Source of the DNA: Brachionus manjavacas
Lineage: Eukaryota > Rotifera > Eurotatoria > Ploima > Brachionidae
Direction of reading: 5' to 3'
Length of the DNA stretch: 64,000 bases
Assembly: GCA_019054805.1 (NCBI GenBank)
Contig: JAHQIY010000003.1
Span: 6,882,001 to 6,946,000 of the forward strand
The notes under the pieces are model-generated. The model searched no databases, was not told the DNA's origin, and saw only the letters and a list, made by a program, of their open reading frames with translations. Below, piece by piece: positions 46,907 through 58,268 of this stretch (the stretch's first letter is position 1; each line of letters starts with the position of its first letter). Both the position numbers and the translations under genes were made by a program.

Positions 46907-49530
46907 TTAGTTTTTTCGGGGTTGAAGAAAGCACTGAGTTCCATCAGCGGGGCGTAGAGTTGCTTCTTGAATTACTCCAAAATTTTGAGCTGGATCTAAA
47001 ATTATTTCAAAATTTTGTACGAATTTCGCAATAAGTATTCTTCCCACAAGCTATAATAAAAACAATTTAATAATTGAGTCTAAAATTTATGATCGTTACT
47101 TTTGCCAAGTTTTGTCCGATGCAATTTCGAGCACCTAAGCTGAATGGAAAATATGTATAATTATTTATCCTTTTTGTAAAAAACATAGCTAATTTTAATT
47201 AATGTTTTAATTGATATACTTTTGATTTGTTATATCGTATAAAAATCTTTCGGGCTTGAACACGTGAGGATTTTCAAAATAATTTTCAAATCTGCCACTC
47301 ACATAAGTCGAAACCTTAAGGCAAATTTTTTTAATTAATTAAAATTAAAATTAAATTAAAATTTTACTTCAATCCAACTTCCAGTTGGGATATAGTAACC
47401 GTTTAAATTTAGATCTTTGTTTGAAATACGGGCTATTTCCGGTATAGGTGGCCACAAGCGTAAAGTTTCTTTATATACACAATTTGTATATGCTAGCTTG
47501 GCTAGGTCATCATTATCTATAAAAGATTTTGATCCCAAGACCGAATCAATTTCATTTTTAAGTCTAGAAAATTGTTTAAAAATTAATTTTTTTTGGTAGT
47601 TTATTACTTTTCAAAAACATGCGGATTTCTTCCGATTTCAAGCATACAAAAAGCTAAGGTATTTGCAGTGGTCTCTTGACCTTTAAGAATAAATTAGAAA
47701 TCTAAAATGAAAATTAATTTTTTATTACCAGCAACAAAAAATGTTAAAAAATCATCTACCATATTGTCTACATTAAATTTTTCATCAACTAAAAAAAAAC
47801 GATTGAGCTAATAGGAAAAATTTTTACAGATAAATTCAAAATTTGAAAAAACTATTTAATTAAAAATATAACTAAAATTTTTAATTATTTTGAATTGTAA
47901 TTACTAAACAATTTGAATGCAATGAAATTTTATTGCGGTATTGAGTTTCAATAATTTTAAATATTTTAAATATATATTTATATATATTTATAATATTTTA
48001 AATAATTAAAATTAATTATTAAAAATTCTCAAAAATCATTTTAAAAAAATGAGTAACTAAATCAGTTCCTTCTCAAGAAATCTTCCTTAAAAGAGTGGTC
48101 TTAATTATCTAAGTTTAACAATTGTAGCTCATAGAAGACAAAAAGAATGCATGATTCAGCTTTTTTAAAATTATTGACCACATTGATAAATTTTAAAAAG
48201 TTAGAAAATTTTTAATTTTTAAAAATAAACTGACAGAATTGCTTTGAATTGCATAAAGAAATAAAAGAGAAAATTTGATTTTTAATTGTGGAACGCTTAG
48301 CCAAAAAAAAAAGCATCAAATATAAAAATTTTAATGTTAAAAGTTCCTTGTTTGTAGGAAAATTTTTAATTTAATTTAATATTTTGAAATTAAACCAACC
48401 ATGATTTTTGAGCAGATTAGTCAATATATCATCAGGAACATAGTTATCATTCTGCAAATACAGAAGGCGCTTCATGATGTGTTTTTTTCCGATATCTCTA
48501 AGTTTTCGAATTATTATCTTATAGCTGCGCAACCATTTCCATTCACCAGGATTATACTTGAAAATTTTTTTAATTTTATTTTGATTTATATTTTCTAATT
48601 TAAACTTACAGCCAAAAATGGCTCAAATGTTTGTCTATAGAATCCCTTTAGACTTTCGTAAACATAATGATTTAGTTCATTATTGGGGTCGTTGATGGTG
48701 TCAACTTGCATAGTAAATGCGATCTTGAGTTAAAAGATTAATTAAAAATTTTAAATTTTTTACAGTTTTCTTTATTTGAAATACATTGGCAATAATGTCT
48801 AGAGCAGCATGGCTAATTTCTTTTAGCAAATTTATTCTCGTTTTACCATCAGCCAACGATCTCAACCTTATCATAAGCATATCTATTTTAGAGTTGAGTT
48901 CATCAATCGAGTTTAAAAGAATGCTTGAAAAAAATTAGTTTAAATTTTATAATTAAATTTTACACACTTTCTTTGAAATCCATGATTAAAAAGAACCCGT
49001 CTCTTTTGCCAACTGTCAAAGTCAGTATCAGACAAGAGTCCATTTCCCAAATATCTAAAATAAATTTTAAGTCTAAAATATTTGAATTTTTTTTTCAAAA
49101 TTTAGGTGACCTTTCGTTATAGGGAAATCCAACTTGCTTGTATATTTCAGGCACTTTTGGAAAATTTTGGTTTATCAAGACCTCTTTTACTGCCTCTGGC
49201 TCAATGGTGAAGACTACAATTTTGTCTACAATTTGAAATTTAAAGACTCTTCCGTAATCATTGCACCTTCATTAAATTAAAAAAAAAAATTTTTTTTTAA
49301 ATTAAAATGAAACAATTTTACATATCAAGCATCATGTCAGCCAAAAGCTTGCCACCTTTGATGTATCGCAAGGCTTCGCTCAGATTTCCAAGATAAAAGC
49401 CAAGTATACCCTTGGTTTTAGGACCTGGTATATGGCTATATTTTTTTCTTATGACATAAATGCAATAGGTTTTGTATGCGATAAAAATTAGCGGTACACA
49501 AAACAAGAGTTTAAAAAATTCTCCGATCAT
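46907..49530 (-). CDS. Cytochrome P450, CYP46-like, twelve exons
   Basis: Heme-thiolate monooxygenase anchored in the ER by an N-terminal helix. Exons in order: 49530-49322, 49266-49111, 49054-48968, 48923-48785, 48723-48610, 48556-48400, 47788-47729, 47680-47608, 47563-47368, 47314-47220, 47169-47100, 47050-46907; 499 residues with all phases consistent. Visible motifs: membrane helix, then HIPGPKTKGILGFYLGN; WQKRRVLFNHGF (C-helix WxxxR); I-helix AGQETT at about 307-312; ETLR (K-helix); KPERF; and the heme loop FSLGARNCIG with the ligand Cys at about 445. The blocks DDFLTFFVAGQETTAN and GNGLLSDTDFDSWQKRR are closest to CYP46A1 (cholesterol 24-hydroxylase). The true substrate in this animal is unknown. 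A head-to-head phospholipase gene starts 971 bp away. Confidence 0.92.
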
Positions 49531-50501
49531 ATTGATTGTTAGGTTTGAAAATTTTAAAAATTTGATTGCTTTTGCTTTTTATTTTATATTAGAAAAAATC
49601 GTTTAAAAAATCAAATAAAAACCCTGGTTTATTTTAAATAATAGAATAAAAAGATTAGCGATTCTTTTTTTAAGTATAGAATCGCTTCAGGAATGTTTTT
49701 AGTCGTTTTTTTAAACAAAAGAATTATAAATTTTTTACAAGGCACAAATTTACTTTAAATTGTTTGAAAATTGAAATTTTAAAAATTAGACTTATCAAGG
49801 CAGTTGTTTAATGTACTATTACATCAATTAAAAAAAAACAGATCAAAATTTAAATCGATCAGAAAAATTGGCTCAATTTACCATGGAGATATTAAGGAGA
49901 TTCAATTTTTTTTCTAAATTACATTGTTTTTTTGTTTGCTTTGTAAAATTTTTATCAAAAATTCTGGATTTTTCAAATCCTAGACATGATGATTCACTAC
50001 AATATTTCGTATATTTTTAGTTGACATTCCTTTTCCAAAGGCTAAATTTGAGTCTAAAGAAATTAATAATCCAGGCTTCTAACAAGTTCTGAATTATCAA
50101 AATTGAATAAATTCCAGACATCATTTAAGCAATTAAAATTTTCGAATTCTTTTCAAAATTTTGCCAAAACCAAATAACTCAAATTTAATTTATTTTAAAA
50201 AAATAATCATGATTGATGAAAAAGCTATCAGGAAATTTCATAGTATTGTCTTTTATTTTAATTGAGAAATATAGAAGAATTTGAAAAAAAAGGAGCTAAT
50301 TATCAAAAAATTCAGACTTTCGTACAATAATTTTTATGGAGTTTGATTTTAATCCATGAACTTTAAAATCTTTTTTTCAACGAAATTAAATCAGAATTAA
50401 ATTTTTTAATTAATGAAATGTCAGTTCGTTAAACAAAGAGAATAATTTTGTTCTTTTATTAACAAAGCCCATTTCGTCTTCGTCTTAAAACAAGATCAAA
50501 A
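49531..50501. other. Divergent intergenic region between P450 and phospholipase A2
   Basis: 971 bp between two start codons on opposite strands, so it should hold both promoters. No motif beyond AT-richness is recognised. A candidate acceptor AG lies 7 nt before the phospholipase ATG. Confidence 0.4.
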
Positions 50502-50870
50502 ATGAGAACTTTCATTTTTTATATTTTATTCTATCTTTACTTTAACTATAGGAAAACTCTTGCTTTTGTATTTAATACAACGTCTGGCAAAGTTCTTGGT
50601 TGTGGTCCAGGTAAATTTACAATCGATCAGCAATTGGTTGATCTTGGTGAAGGCTCATTAATAGAATGCTGTGCTGAACATGATTTGTGCTATGATGCAT
50701 GTCAATATACTCAGATTCAGTGTGACGATCAATTCGAAATATGCATGAGAAACAAATGCAACAGAATATCAGGATTTTCACGAATATTTTGTAAGATTGA
50801 TGCCTCAAATATGGTCAGTTTGGTTAGGAGGTTCGGTTTTTTGTTATATTGCTTAGATCCTAATTTATAA
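50502..50870 (+). CDS. Secreted phospholipase A2, group XII-like, single exon
   Basis: 122 residues. Residues 1-24 are a hydrophobic signal or anchor segment. The catalytic helix ECCAEHDLCYDAC carries the His-Asp pair at residues 60-61. A group-XII-like second Cys block follows (CDDQFEICMRNKC), resembling CDEEFQYCLSKIC of PLA2G12A. The calcium loop is atypical (GCGPGKF rather than YGCYCGxGG), as in group XII enzymes, some of which have weak or no lipase activity. The predicted role is hydrolysis of glycerophospholipids at sn-2 outside the cell or in a vesicle; activity cannot be judged from sequence. The frame is intact from ATG to stop. Confidence 0.8.
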   Translation: MRTFIFYILFYLYFNYRKTLAFVFNTTSGKVLGCGPGKFTIDQQLVDLGEGSLIECCAEHDLCYDACQYTQIQCDDQFEICMRNKCNRISGFSRIFCKIDASNMVSLVRRFGFLLYCLDPNL

Positions 50871-52329
50871 ATTAAAAATATACAAGTTCATTCAATAATT
50901 TAAAATTAATTTTAATAAAAAACTGGATTGATTTTTAAAACTAATTATTGATTTTTGAATTAATTTGATTTTCATTTAGTAAAACACTAAAGTCTGTTTG
51001 AAATGACTTACAGTCATCCTTTTTCAGTCGATTGACTGGTTTGCATTGTTAAAAAAATTTAAAAAATAGAAAATCATATGTTCTATTATAAAATGAAGTC
51101 AAATATTTTATTAAAACTATTTTTTTTTCATTGGATTTGAGACTCCAATTCATCTTTTTTATTTCAAAGAATAAGAATTTTAACATGTTCTCAATTCAGG
51201 AATTTAGAACTGTATCAAGCAAGATTGCTTCTAATTAGGGTCACTTGTGGCGTTTAGCTTCAAAACAAGATAATTCCTTAGTTCGACTTGTTCAATTATA
51301 TTAAAATTTAAACTTTTAAGAAAGTTTGATATTTTGTGAGAATATATGAGAAATTTTTTATAAATTTTTTCAAATTTAAATTTCCAAATGCAAAAAGTTA
51401 AGGAGGAGATTTTTGATTTTTATTAATCCTTTTCATGTTGGCATAAGAATTCATCTTTTCGTAGAAGATTCACTGAAAAAAAGTAATTTCCTAAAAGACC
51501 AACATATAAATAATTATTAAGCCTTCCGTCATTTATTGAAAAAACTCCAAGGTAATAATTTTACAATTGCTTACTTTTTTTATTGAGTTCTAAATCAATG
51601 TCACTCAATAAAAATTTCAATTTATTTAAACTTTAATATTATTATTTTTAATCCAAGGGATCCTTTGTTCAATACAAGTATAAAATTAAATAATAATTAA
51701 AATTTTTGGAATTCAAATCCAAAATTAAAAATCTCATAGAAAATCAAATATATAATCAAGCTTTATTACCACATTATTGCTGTGAGCACTAATCTTTTGA
51801 AATGAGCATTGAAATTTTTTAAATAGAAGAGGCTTCTAGAAAAAACTTAAATTCTTTAACAGATCGTCTAAATATTTAATTAAGTTTAAAATAAAATACA
51901 ATAAGCTCTTAAATTTGGAAATATCGAGCAATGAATTTTTTTTTAGAAGTTTGAAAAATACTCAAAACTGAATTTAAAAATGTATTTTTAATTTAAAAAA
52001 TGGAACATATGGACGCAATATGGTTAATAAGAATTTAAATATAATAGTTTATCTAATTAAATTTAAAATGTTTTGTCAAAAAATTTAAATTTTAAGAATT
52101 TTAATATTGAATTTAAAGGTTTACATTAGTTTTTCAGAGCAAACTTGGTGGTTTTTAATTTTTATACAAGAATTTTCGAAAATCACACCAAATATTTAAT
52201 TAAAAAATCATCAGAGCGGCAATTTTAAAATTTTTATTTAAGTAAATTAAAAATGTTAAATCCATTCCGTTAGACCAAAAACGTAGCTTAAGAAGTCATT
52301 ACTATGTCTAGATTTAAAACCATCAGAAG
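50871..52329. other. Spacer, nothing identified
   Basis: About 1.4 kb of AT-rich sequence without supported features. Confidence 0.45.
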
Positions 52330-52860
52330 CATTTACAATAATAATAAAAAGCTTCAGCAAACAGGCTTACGTAGAGGACTTACTAAGGTAGCCGTCTATG
52401 GAAGCTGCATTACAGTGGTCATTGGAAATATATTGGTGTGTGGCTGTCTTGGACACTTGGGTTGAATACGGCGCTTCTGTCCCGGTGGTCGCTAAGAAAG
52501 AATGGATTCGTTACAGCTGGACTCCGGGACCCCTGGTCTACCAGGATACTTTCATGCGTCAAGTCTGTTCTTGACTGCTATACAGTCAAGGCACCAATAA
52601 CTGTCTCAGGCAGGCTGTTCCGCTCCCTGATGACACGATTCGTGAAAAAATGTTCTCGCTGGGTGCAGTTGATAGGTGCTTGGAAAGGAGGCGGCTGGTC
52701 TGAGTTGGGACAGAGAGCTGCAGTGTGGGTGAGGTCCGACCCAATATTTGTTATTTAGGCTATTTCATTGAGCAAACAGGCGATGACCCTGCCGTAAGTT
52801 TAGATGCAGCTATCCGCGTCCGGCAGGGCTTTGATTGAGTCGTTGTTGTTGCCTAATCGC
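52330..52860 (-). mobile_element. GC-rich 3' end of a LINE, minus strand, with (TTA)n-type tail
   Basis: A GC-rich island in AT-rich surroundings. The minus strand reads FFTNRVIRERNSLPETVIGA followed by a stop, SRTDL and a continuation; FFxNRVxxxWNxLPxxVVxA is the usual C-terminal signature of Jockey/CR1-like LINEs. On the minus strand the sequence runs down to a short TTATTATTATTG tail at about 52340. The island ends near 52860. The plus-strand open frame 52438-52758 is a shadow. The end of frame is damaged by an in-frame stop. Confidence 0.6.
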
Positions 52861-53381
52861 TTCAGTAGATTAAAAAACATACAAATACTTACTTTGATAT
52901 TCTGGTGAACAAGCAAAAGCAAACGCTAATGAATTTCAGTAGGAAAGTTCAAGAGAAATAAAGACAAATAGAGGCATATTTTTTAAAAATCAAAAAAAAA
53001 ATTTAACTGTATTTGGTAAAAATTTAAGGAAAATGTTCGATAATTTTCTTAAAATTTATTATCAAAATTTTGAAAAAAAATAAACAAGTGTATTAAAGAT
53101 ATTCCAATTTTAATAAAAGATAATCGCAAAAACTTTCAAATGATTTAATTAATTAAAAGAGATATCTAGAATTTTTTTTCGGTAGGACTTTTTATTATTA
53201 TTACCAATTCTTTTTTTGGGCTTTTTTTACTTAAAGATTTTTTTTAAATAAAAAAAATTTTAACAGAAAAAACAGAAATAAATTTTGCCATGTATAATTT
53301 TTATTTTATATTTTTTAGAATATTACATTTTTTTCAAGTGAGATATTCAAAAATCTATAAGAATATATAAGAAAATATAAC
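52861..53381. other. Spacer, nothing identified
   Basis: AT-rich sequence between the LINE island and the foldback repeat. Confidence 0.4.
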
Positions 53382-53708
53382 GATAAATTTTGCTACATAA
53401 TTTTATTATTTTAAATACAAAAAGACTAATTAAGTCAAAGTAAAATTTTTGTTCAATTTTCAATTTGCTCTTTTTGCTCAAGAATTTCAAATGCCTAATT
53501 TAATTGCATTACATATTTACAAAGTTTTTTAATTTTTAAAGCTTTCAAATATCAATTAAAAATAATTGCAAATATGCAATGCAATTAAATTGGGCATTTG
53601 AAATTCTAGAGCAAAAAGAGCAAATTGAAAACTGAACAAAATTTTTACTTTGTCTTAATTAGTCTTTTTGAATTTAAAATAAAATAAAATTATGTAACAA
53701 AATTTATC
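53382..53708. repeat. Long foldback (inverted) repeat, arms about 140 bp
   Basis: The left arm begins GATAAATTTTGCTACATAAT at 53382; the right arm ends at 53708 and is its reverse complement with few mismatches for about 140 bp, sharing internal landmarks such as TTTGCTCTTTTTGCTC and AATTTCAAATGCC. The unpaired centre is only about 25-40 nt. The transcript would fold into a near-perfect long hairpin. No coding and no certain target duplication. It could be a foldback-type MITE. Confidence 0.85.
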
Positions 53709-54504
53709 TTTTTTATCTAGTCAATCTTTATTACCAATTAATATTTTTATACAAAAAAAGCCTCTTATTTAAATTTTTTTTTTGTACTTAGACAAGCATA
53801 AAAAGAACAAAAATCCAAACCCAAAAATTGAGATTTTTTTCAGAACTACGTGTAATCGATGCCAAGTTCTTAAATCTAAAAATTGGGTTTAATACAAAGT
53901 TAAAAAATGAAAATAGAAAAAAAAAGCATTATTAAAAAAAAATCCAAAATTCAATGCAGCTTTTCAGTATAAAATAAAAAAAAAACTTGAAATTTGGATT
54001 TAAGTGCAAAAAATCTAAGTCCCAAATATTGTTTAAAAAACACTTTTGACATTTTTGATAAAAAGAATTACACCCTAATGATGATTACATTAATGACATA
54101 TAGACTGCATAATTCAAAAATCTAACTTAAGTTAATTTTAACTTGATAAATGAAAAAAAATCAAAATCTTTTGGAGATAAATATTTAATTTGTTTTTGGT
54201 TACTTGAATTCTTAATTTTTATTCAAAAAAAAAGAACTTAGAAAAATCTCTATCTAACTTTAAAACTACCAAATTACATTATTTTCATTTTTTACTTGAT
54301 ATTTTTACATATCTATTACCTCTAATTACTAATTCCAACAATTTTTGAATAAAATATATTTTTTGAATATCAGTCACTATAGAAATATTCAACATTAAAT
54401 CTTTAAAAAAGATAAAATATTTTCAAAGTGTCTAAGATAAGCTAACGATGCAATAAATTATTATATACTCAAAATTTTATTATAGAGGAGAAAAAATAAT
54501 AGCT
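53709..54504. other. Upstream region of the NB-ARC-like/TPR/SAM gene
   Basis: AT-rich with no coding. TTTTATTATAG ends at 54485, 19 nt before the start codon, and looks like a splice acceptor. Confidence 0.45.
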
Positions 54505-56919
54505 ATGAATAAGACGTCCAAAAAAAATGGCCAGACATCCAACATCCCACCAAGAAAGATCCCATTTATCGGTTCAGTCACTAACAAGTTTTTATTCGAT
54601 CAATTGGATAAATTTATTAAAAATGAGGATGAAAAAATTTTAATTTTATGTAATCATGAAAGCATTACTGAACAATCTGGAATCGGAAAGAAAAGCTTTG
54701 CAATAGAATACTGTCATGTACTGAAAGACAAATTTAATATAAAATGGTTTTCAGCAAAATCGGATGCTCAATTGTCAAATGAATTAAAAAAAATTGATTC
54801 TAAAAATTTTGTCAATGCAAGACTAAAAAACCCCAATTCCAAATGTAGGGATCTTTACTTTTTTTACGATGCAAATGAATCAAATTTAATCGAAAAGAAT
54901 CTGTCAAAAATTAATTTATCAGCTATCAAGATTATAATCATTTCGAATTCTGCCTATTTTAAACTCTCCAAATATAAAGTCAAATATTTAAAGTTTTCAA
55001 TTAGCTTTACACAAGAAGACTTAAAATCATATTTTTCACATTTTTGCCAAACTAAATATTTAAATCAGAACGATTTATTTCGCATAATTCCAATTAAAAA
55101 CTTTAGGCCTTTTCTTCTTCCACTCCTAGTTAAATTTCTCAAATACAATAACTTGGTTCTATTTGGTCAAATATTCAGACAAGATGCAAAATTCGATTTG
55201 AATTTTTTGTTTGAATTTTTGAACAATTTAAACCGAATTTCGTTCGAAATTTGCAAAGTGTTCTCCTATGTAGAACACGAGTGTGTGCCTCAAGACCTGC
55301 TGGTGTCTATATTCAAGCTGTCCTGGGTTAAAATGCAAATTCCTTTAAATATTTTGGTGAGTTTGGGAATGGTGGAAAAAAATTTTCGAAATAAAAATCT
55401 TTGCTTCAAAATGAATGAGTATTTTATCAACGATCTCAAATCGTTCATTTTAGCTAATGAAAGTGCTGATGACGAGCTTTTTCTGAGGAAAAAAATTGCC
55501 AAAAGTCTGCACGATCTACTCCCGCACATGCAAAAGCGAGATTTGACGCGAATGACCAAAGCCGATATTTATTTTTCATCGATGGAGAAATTTTTGAATT
55601 TTTTAGATTTCAAAAATTTGAGCGCTATGGAGAATGAGTTTGCCAAAGTTTTAATTCAACTTTTAGACAAATACGTCCAATTCAGTCACAATAACAGGAA
55701 AGACAATGCAGAAAATTTGATCAAATACTGTTTTGTTTATTATGAGATGAAAAAATTTTTCCAAGGTGACGAAAACATTTGTGAAGTAATAAAACTTGGC
55801 AATTTCTTGGCCTCAATTTATTTTGACAATGGTCTTTACAGCGAAGCACTTAAAATTCATGCAGAAATAAAGGAATTTAATTGCCAAGTTTACACCTCAG
55901 ATTCTCTCGAAATAGCCAAAAACATTTTTAACATTGCTCACTGTTATTTCAAAATGTACAATTTCTCTTGGGCTCTCTATTTTTTCAAAGATTCCCTAAA
56001 TATTCGACTCAAACTGCTGGGAGATCGAATCGATTCCGAAATGACTGACACTATCTTTTTGATCGGAATCTGCTACCTAAAAATAGATAATTTAAAAAAA
56101 GCCTATCTGTACCACAAAAGAGCATATCAAATGAGAGTTAAACTCTTTGGCAATTGTTCGCTTAGAACAGCCGATTCAATGAATTGTCTTGGAGAGTGTA
56201 ATTTTAAAATGAAAATTTACAAAGAAGCTAACAATTTCTATGAAAAATCATACCAATTTAGATCTAAAATTGTTGATCACAACGATCCAGCTGTCATCGA
56301 AACACTAATAAATTTAGCTCGAGTGTTAATTGCCATGAAAGAATGGAAAAAAGTATGGGAAATTTTGAATAAAAAAATCCATTTAACCAGATCAGACTCT
56401 TGCCTGGGTATTAAAGTATCCTACTTAAAAGGCCTGTGTCTGATTGAAAATGGACAGATGAACGAAGCATTAATTCATTTGGTGCAAGGTTTTCACAATC
56501 ATGCCTATACCAAACAGCTTGATAAGGAAATTAAACTAGATTTACTTAATTCATTGGTAGATTTATTCAATAAAATTAATCAAAAGTCTAAATCTGAAGA
56601 TTATTCAGCCCAAGCTAAGAGTTTAAGTGAAGAAATCAATAGACAAAAGATCACAGACAGATTGGACGAAGTAAAAACATGGACAAATAAAATAGTGGAG
56701 GACTGGATAGGTGATAACAATCTGAATCGAAATATACTAGGATTTTTTAAAGAATTTGATGGAAAAAAGCTAGTTCATTTTTATTTGTATCCTGATCAAT
56801 ATTCTATAGCGATAAATAAAAATTTAAGCAGTTTACATAAAAGTGACACTACATTAAAGGTAACAAGAGAAGATTGTGACAAATTTTACCAACTTTTAGA
56901 AGGATATGTTACACATTAG
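54505..56919 (+). CDS. NLR-like STAND protein: degenerate NB-ARC, TPR array, C-terminal SAM domain
   Basis: 804 residues in one exon. Residues 44-150 resemble an NB-ARC/STAND nucleotide-binding domain: ILILCNHESITEQSGIGKKS (residues 45-64) stands where a P-loop is expected, followed by FAIEYCHVLKDKFNIKWFSA, and a Walker-B-like RDLYFFYDANE with IIIISNS matches the sensor region. The usual Thr/Ser after GK is Lys, so nucleotide handling may be altered. A winged-helix-like part (ILVSLGMVEKNF, then FKMNEYF) follows at about 285-320. TPRs occupy about 430-690 with the 42-residue kinesin-light-chain spacing (IFNIAHCYFKMYNFSWAL; IGICYLKIDNLKKAYLYHKR; MNCLGECNFKMKIYKEANNF). Residues 724-800 fit a SAM domain (VEDWIGDNNLNRNILGFFKE, then FDGKKLVHFYLYP). 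Such proteins act as ligand-triggered oligomerising switches; the role here is inferred, not known. Confidence 0.75.
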   Translation: MNKTSKKNGQTSNIPPRKIPFIGSVTNKFLFDQLDKFIKNEDEKILILCNHESITEQSGIGKKSFAIEYCHVLKDKFNIKWFSAKSDAQLSNELKKIDSKNFVNARLKNPNSKCRDLYFFYDANESNLIEKNLSKINLSAIKIIIISNSAYFKLSKYKVKYLKFSISFTQEDLKSYFSHFCQTKYLNQNDLFRIIPIKNFRPFLLPLLVKFLKYNNLVLFGQIFRQDAKFDLNFLFEFLNNLNRISFEICKVFSYVEHECVPQDLLVSIFKLSWVKMQIPLNILVSLGMVEKNFRNKNLCFKMNEYFINDLKSFILANESADDELFLRKKIAKSLHDLLPHMQKRDLTRMTKADIYFSSMEKFLNFLDFKNLSAMENEFAKVLIQLLDKYVQFSHNNRKDNAENLIKYCFVYYEMKKFFQGDENICEVIKLGNFLASIYFDNGLYSEALKIHAEIKEFNCQVYTSDSLEIAKNIFNIAHCYFKMYNFSWALYFFKDSLNIRLKLLGDRIDSEMTDTIFLIGICYLKIDNLKKAYLYHKRAYQMRVKLFGNCSLRTADSMNCLGECNFKMKIYKEANNFYEKSYQFRSKIVDHNDPAVIETLINLARVLIAMKEWKKVWEILNKKIHLTRSDSCLGIKVSYLKGLCLIENGQMNEALIHLVQGFHNHAYTKQLDKEIKLDLLNSLVDLFNKINQKSKSEDYSAQAKSLSEEINRQKITDRLDEVKTWTNKIVEDWIGDNNLNRNILGFFKEFDGKKLVHFYLYPDQYSIAINKNLSSLHKSDTTLKVTREDCDKFYQLLEGYVTH

Positions 56920-57248
56920 CTTCGATTTAAGATTAAAATTTTTTAATTAAGAAATGTGAGTTGGATAAAATTTACAAGCAACTGTTTGAGTAAATTCTTG
57001 ACAAATTTAATAAAAAAATCAAAAAAATTAATAAACTAATTCTGAAATTTTTTATCCTTTTTTAATTTCTCCTTCGTTAATTGACAAAATTACCAATTTT
57101 TATTTGTCCTAAATGGATGAGGTATAATAAAACATAAAAAAAGAATTCACAACATAAAAAAAATTTTTATTTATCAAACTGACAAAAAAACATAAGTCAA
57201 TTGTTATTAAACTAAGAATAAAACATAAATTATTTTTGATTTAATTAA
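56920..57248. other. Spacer between the TPR gene and the MULE remnant
   Basis: AT-rich; an AATAAA-like signal at about 57010-57030. No gene seen. Confidence 0.4.
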
Positions 57249-58268
57249 TTAGTCCTTTTCATACCATGGTCCTACTATTCTTTTTTGAGAACTATTTTTA
57301 TTTTTGAATTTTTTTAATATAATACCAGGAAAACCGATTGAGTCTAAATCGCAACAACCTCCTAGATGTATGCAAATAGCAGAATCCAAAAATTGACAGC
57401 AGCTACAATGAGTACAATCAGGACAAAAGCAATTTGGGTTTATTTCTACTAAATATTTATCGCTCCATTTATATTTTAATAAAATATCATCATTTTCTTT
57501 TTCTTCCCCTATTTTTGCTAATGATTCTAAATATTTTTTTGCCTCCTTTTTGGTAGAAAGTTTAGCAAAAGAACATATTGGAGTAATGTATTCGATACGA
57601 GACTCAAATATTACCACTTTTTCAAAAATCTCAAAAACTGGCAAAAAATTGAATTTGGTTCTTTCTGTAAAGAATCTTTTGATTTTATTATTGTACGACT
57701 CAATCGGATTATTTGACATAGCATAACCAAGAGGAGTTTGATACAATTGCCAATTACAAAATGGCTCAGCGAGCCATTGTTTTGAAAAATATTTAACAAA
57801 ATCGTTCAAATGTTTATTTTTTTTCCATTTAGCCAAATATTTTTTTTTGATTTTTCAAAACTTTCTTTATTCTTGGTTGACTTAAGATGAATAATATTAT
57901 TCACTATTTCATCTTCACATGATTTCGGAATTTTTTTCGAATTTTTATTTATCTTTAAAAAAACAAATCAATTAAATTGCTAATTATTTTTTACCTGTAC
58001 AAAAATTACATTAGCTTTAAAATGATACCAGCACATGATAATTTTTGAATTAATTAACACATTTTTAATACTATTTGAACTTGCACGATCAGCATCAATG
58101 CATATATATTCGATTAGATCAATAAAATTAATATTTACTTGTTTACCTATTTCAATTAGTGAGTTCCAAAAAAAAGTAAATTTAGGGTACTGTTTAAAAA
58201 AATGTTCTAAATCAACCTCTGAATTAAGTTTTGTTAAGAAAATCCAGTCAATTTTTCGCCTAGGCATC
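57249..58268 (-). pseudogene. MULE-superfamily transposase remnant with SWIM finger
   Basis: Minus strand. An acceptor-like TTTCAG precedes MPRRKIDWIFLTKLNSEVDL, with LIEYICIDADRASSNSIKNV and IMCWYHFKANV, the D...WH.K portion of the MULE catalytic core. A short intron (about 57962-58001) follows. The second frame has KQWLAEPFCNWQLYQTPLGY, then NNPIESYNNKIKRFFTERT and a SWIM-type cysteine cluster (CFCPDCTHCSCCQFLDSAIC) and ends at 57249. A one-base shift in a poly-A tract at about 57841-57848 separates the two parts, from decay or a homopolymer error. The N-terminal catalytic residue and terminal repeats were not found. Confidence 0.7.

Noticed and set aside
52438..52758. Plus-strand open frame in GC-rich sequence
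   Set aside because: The minus strand carries the LINE C-terminal motif FFTNRV...NSLPE; the plus frame is a shadow kept open by GC content.
55290..55559. Minus-strand open frame within the TPR gene
   Set aside because: Antisense shadow of a well-supported 804-residue gene.
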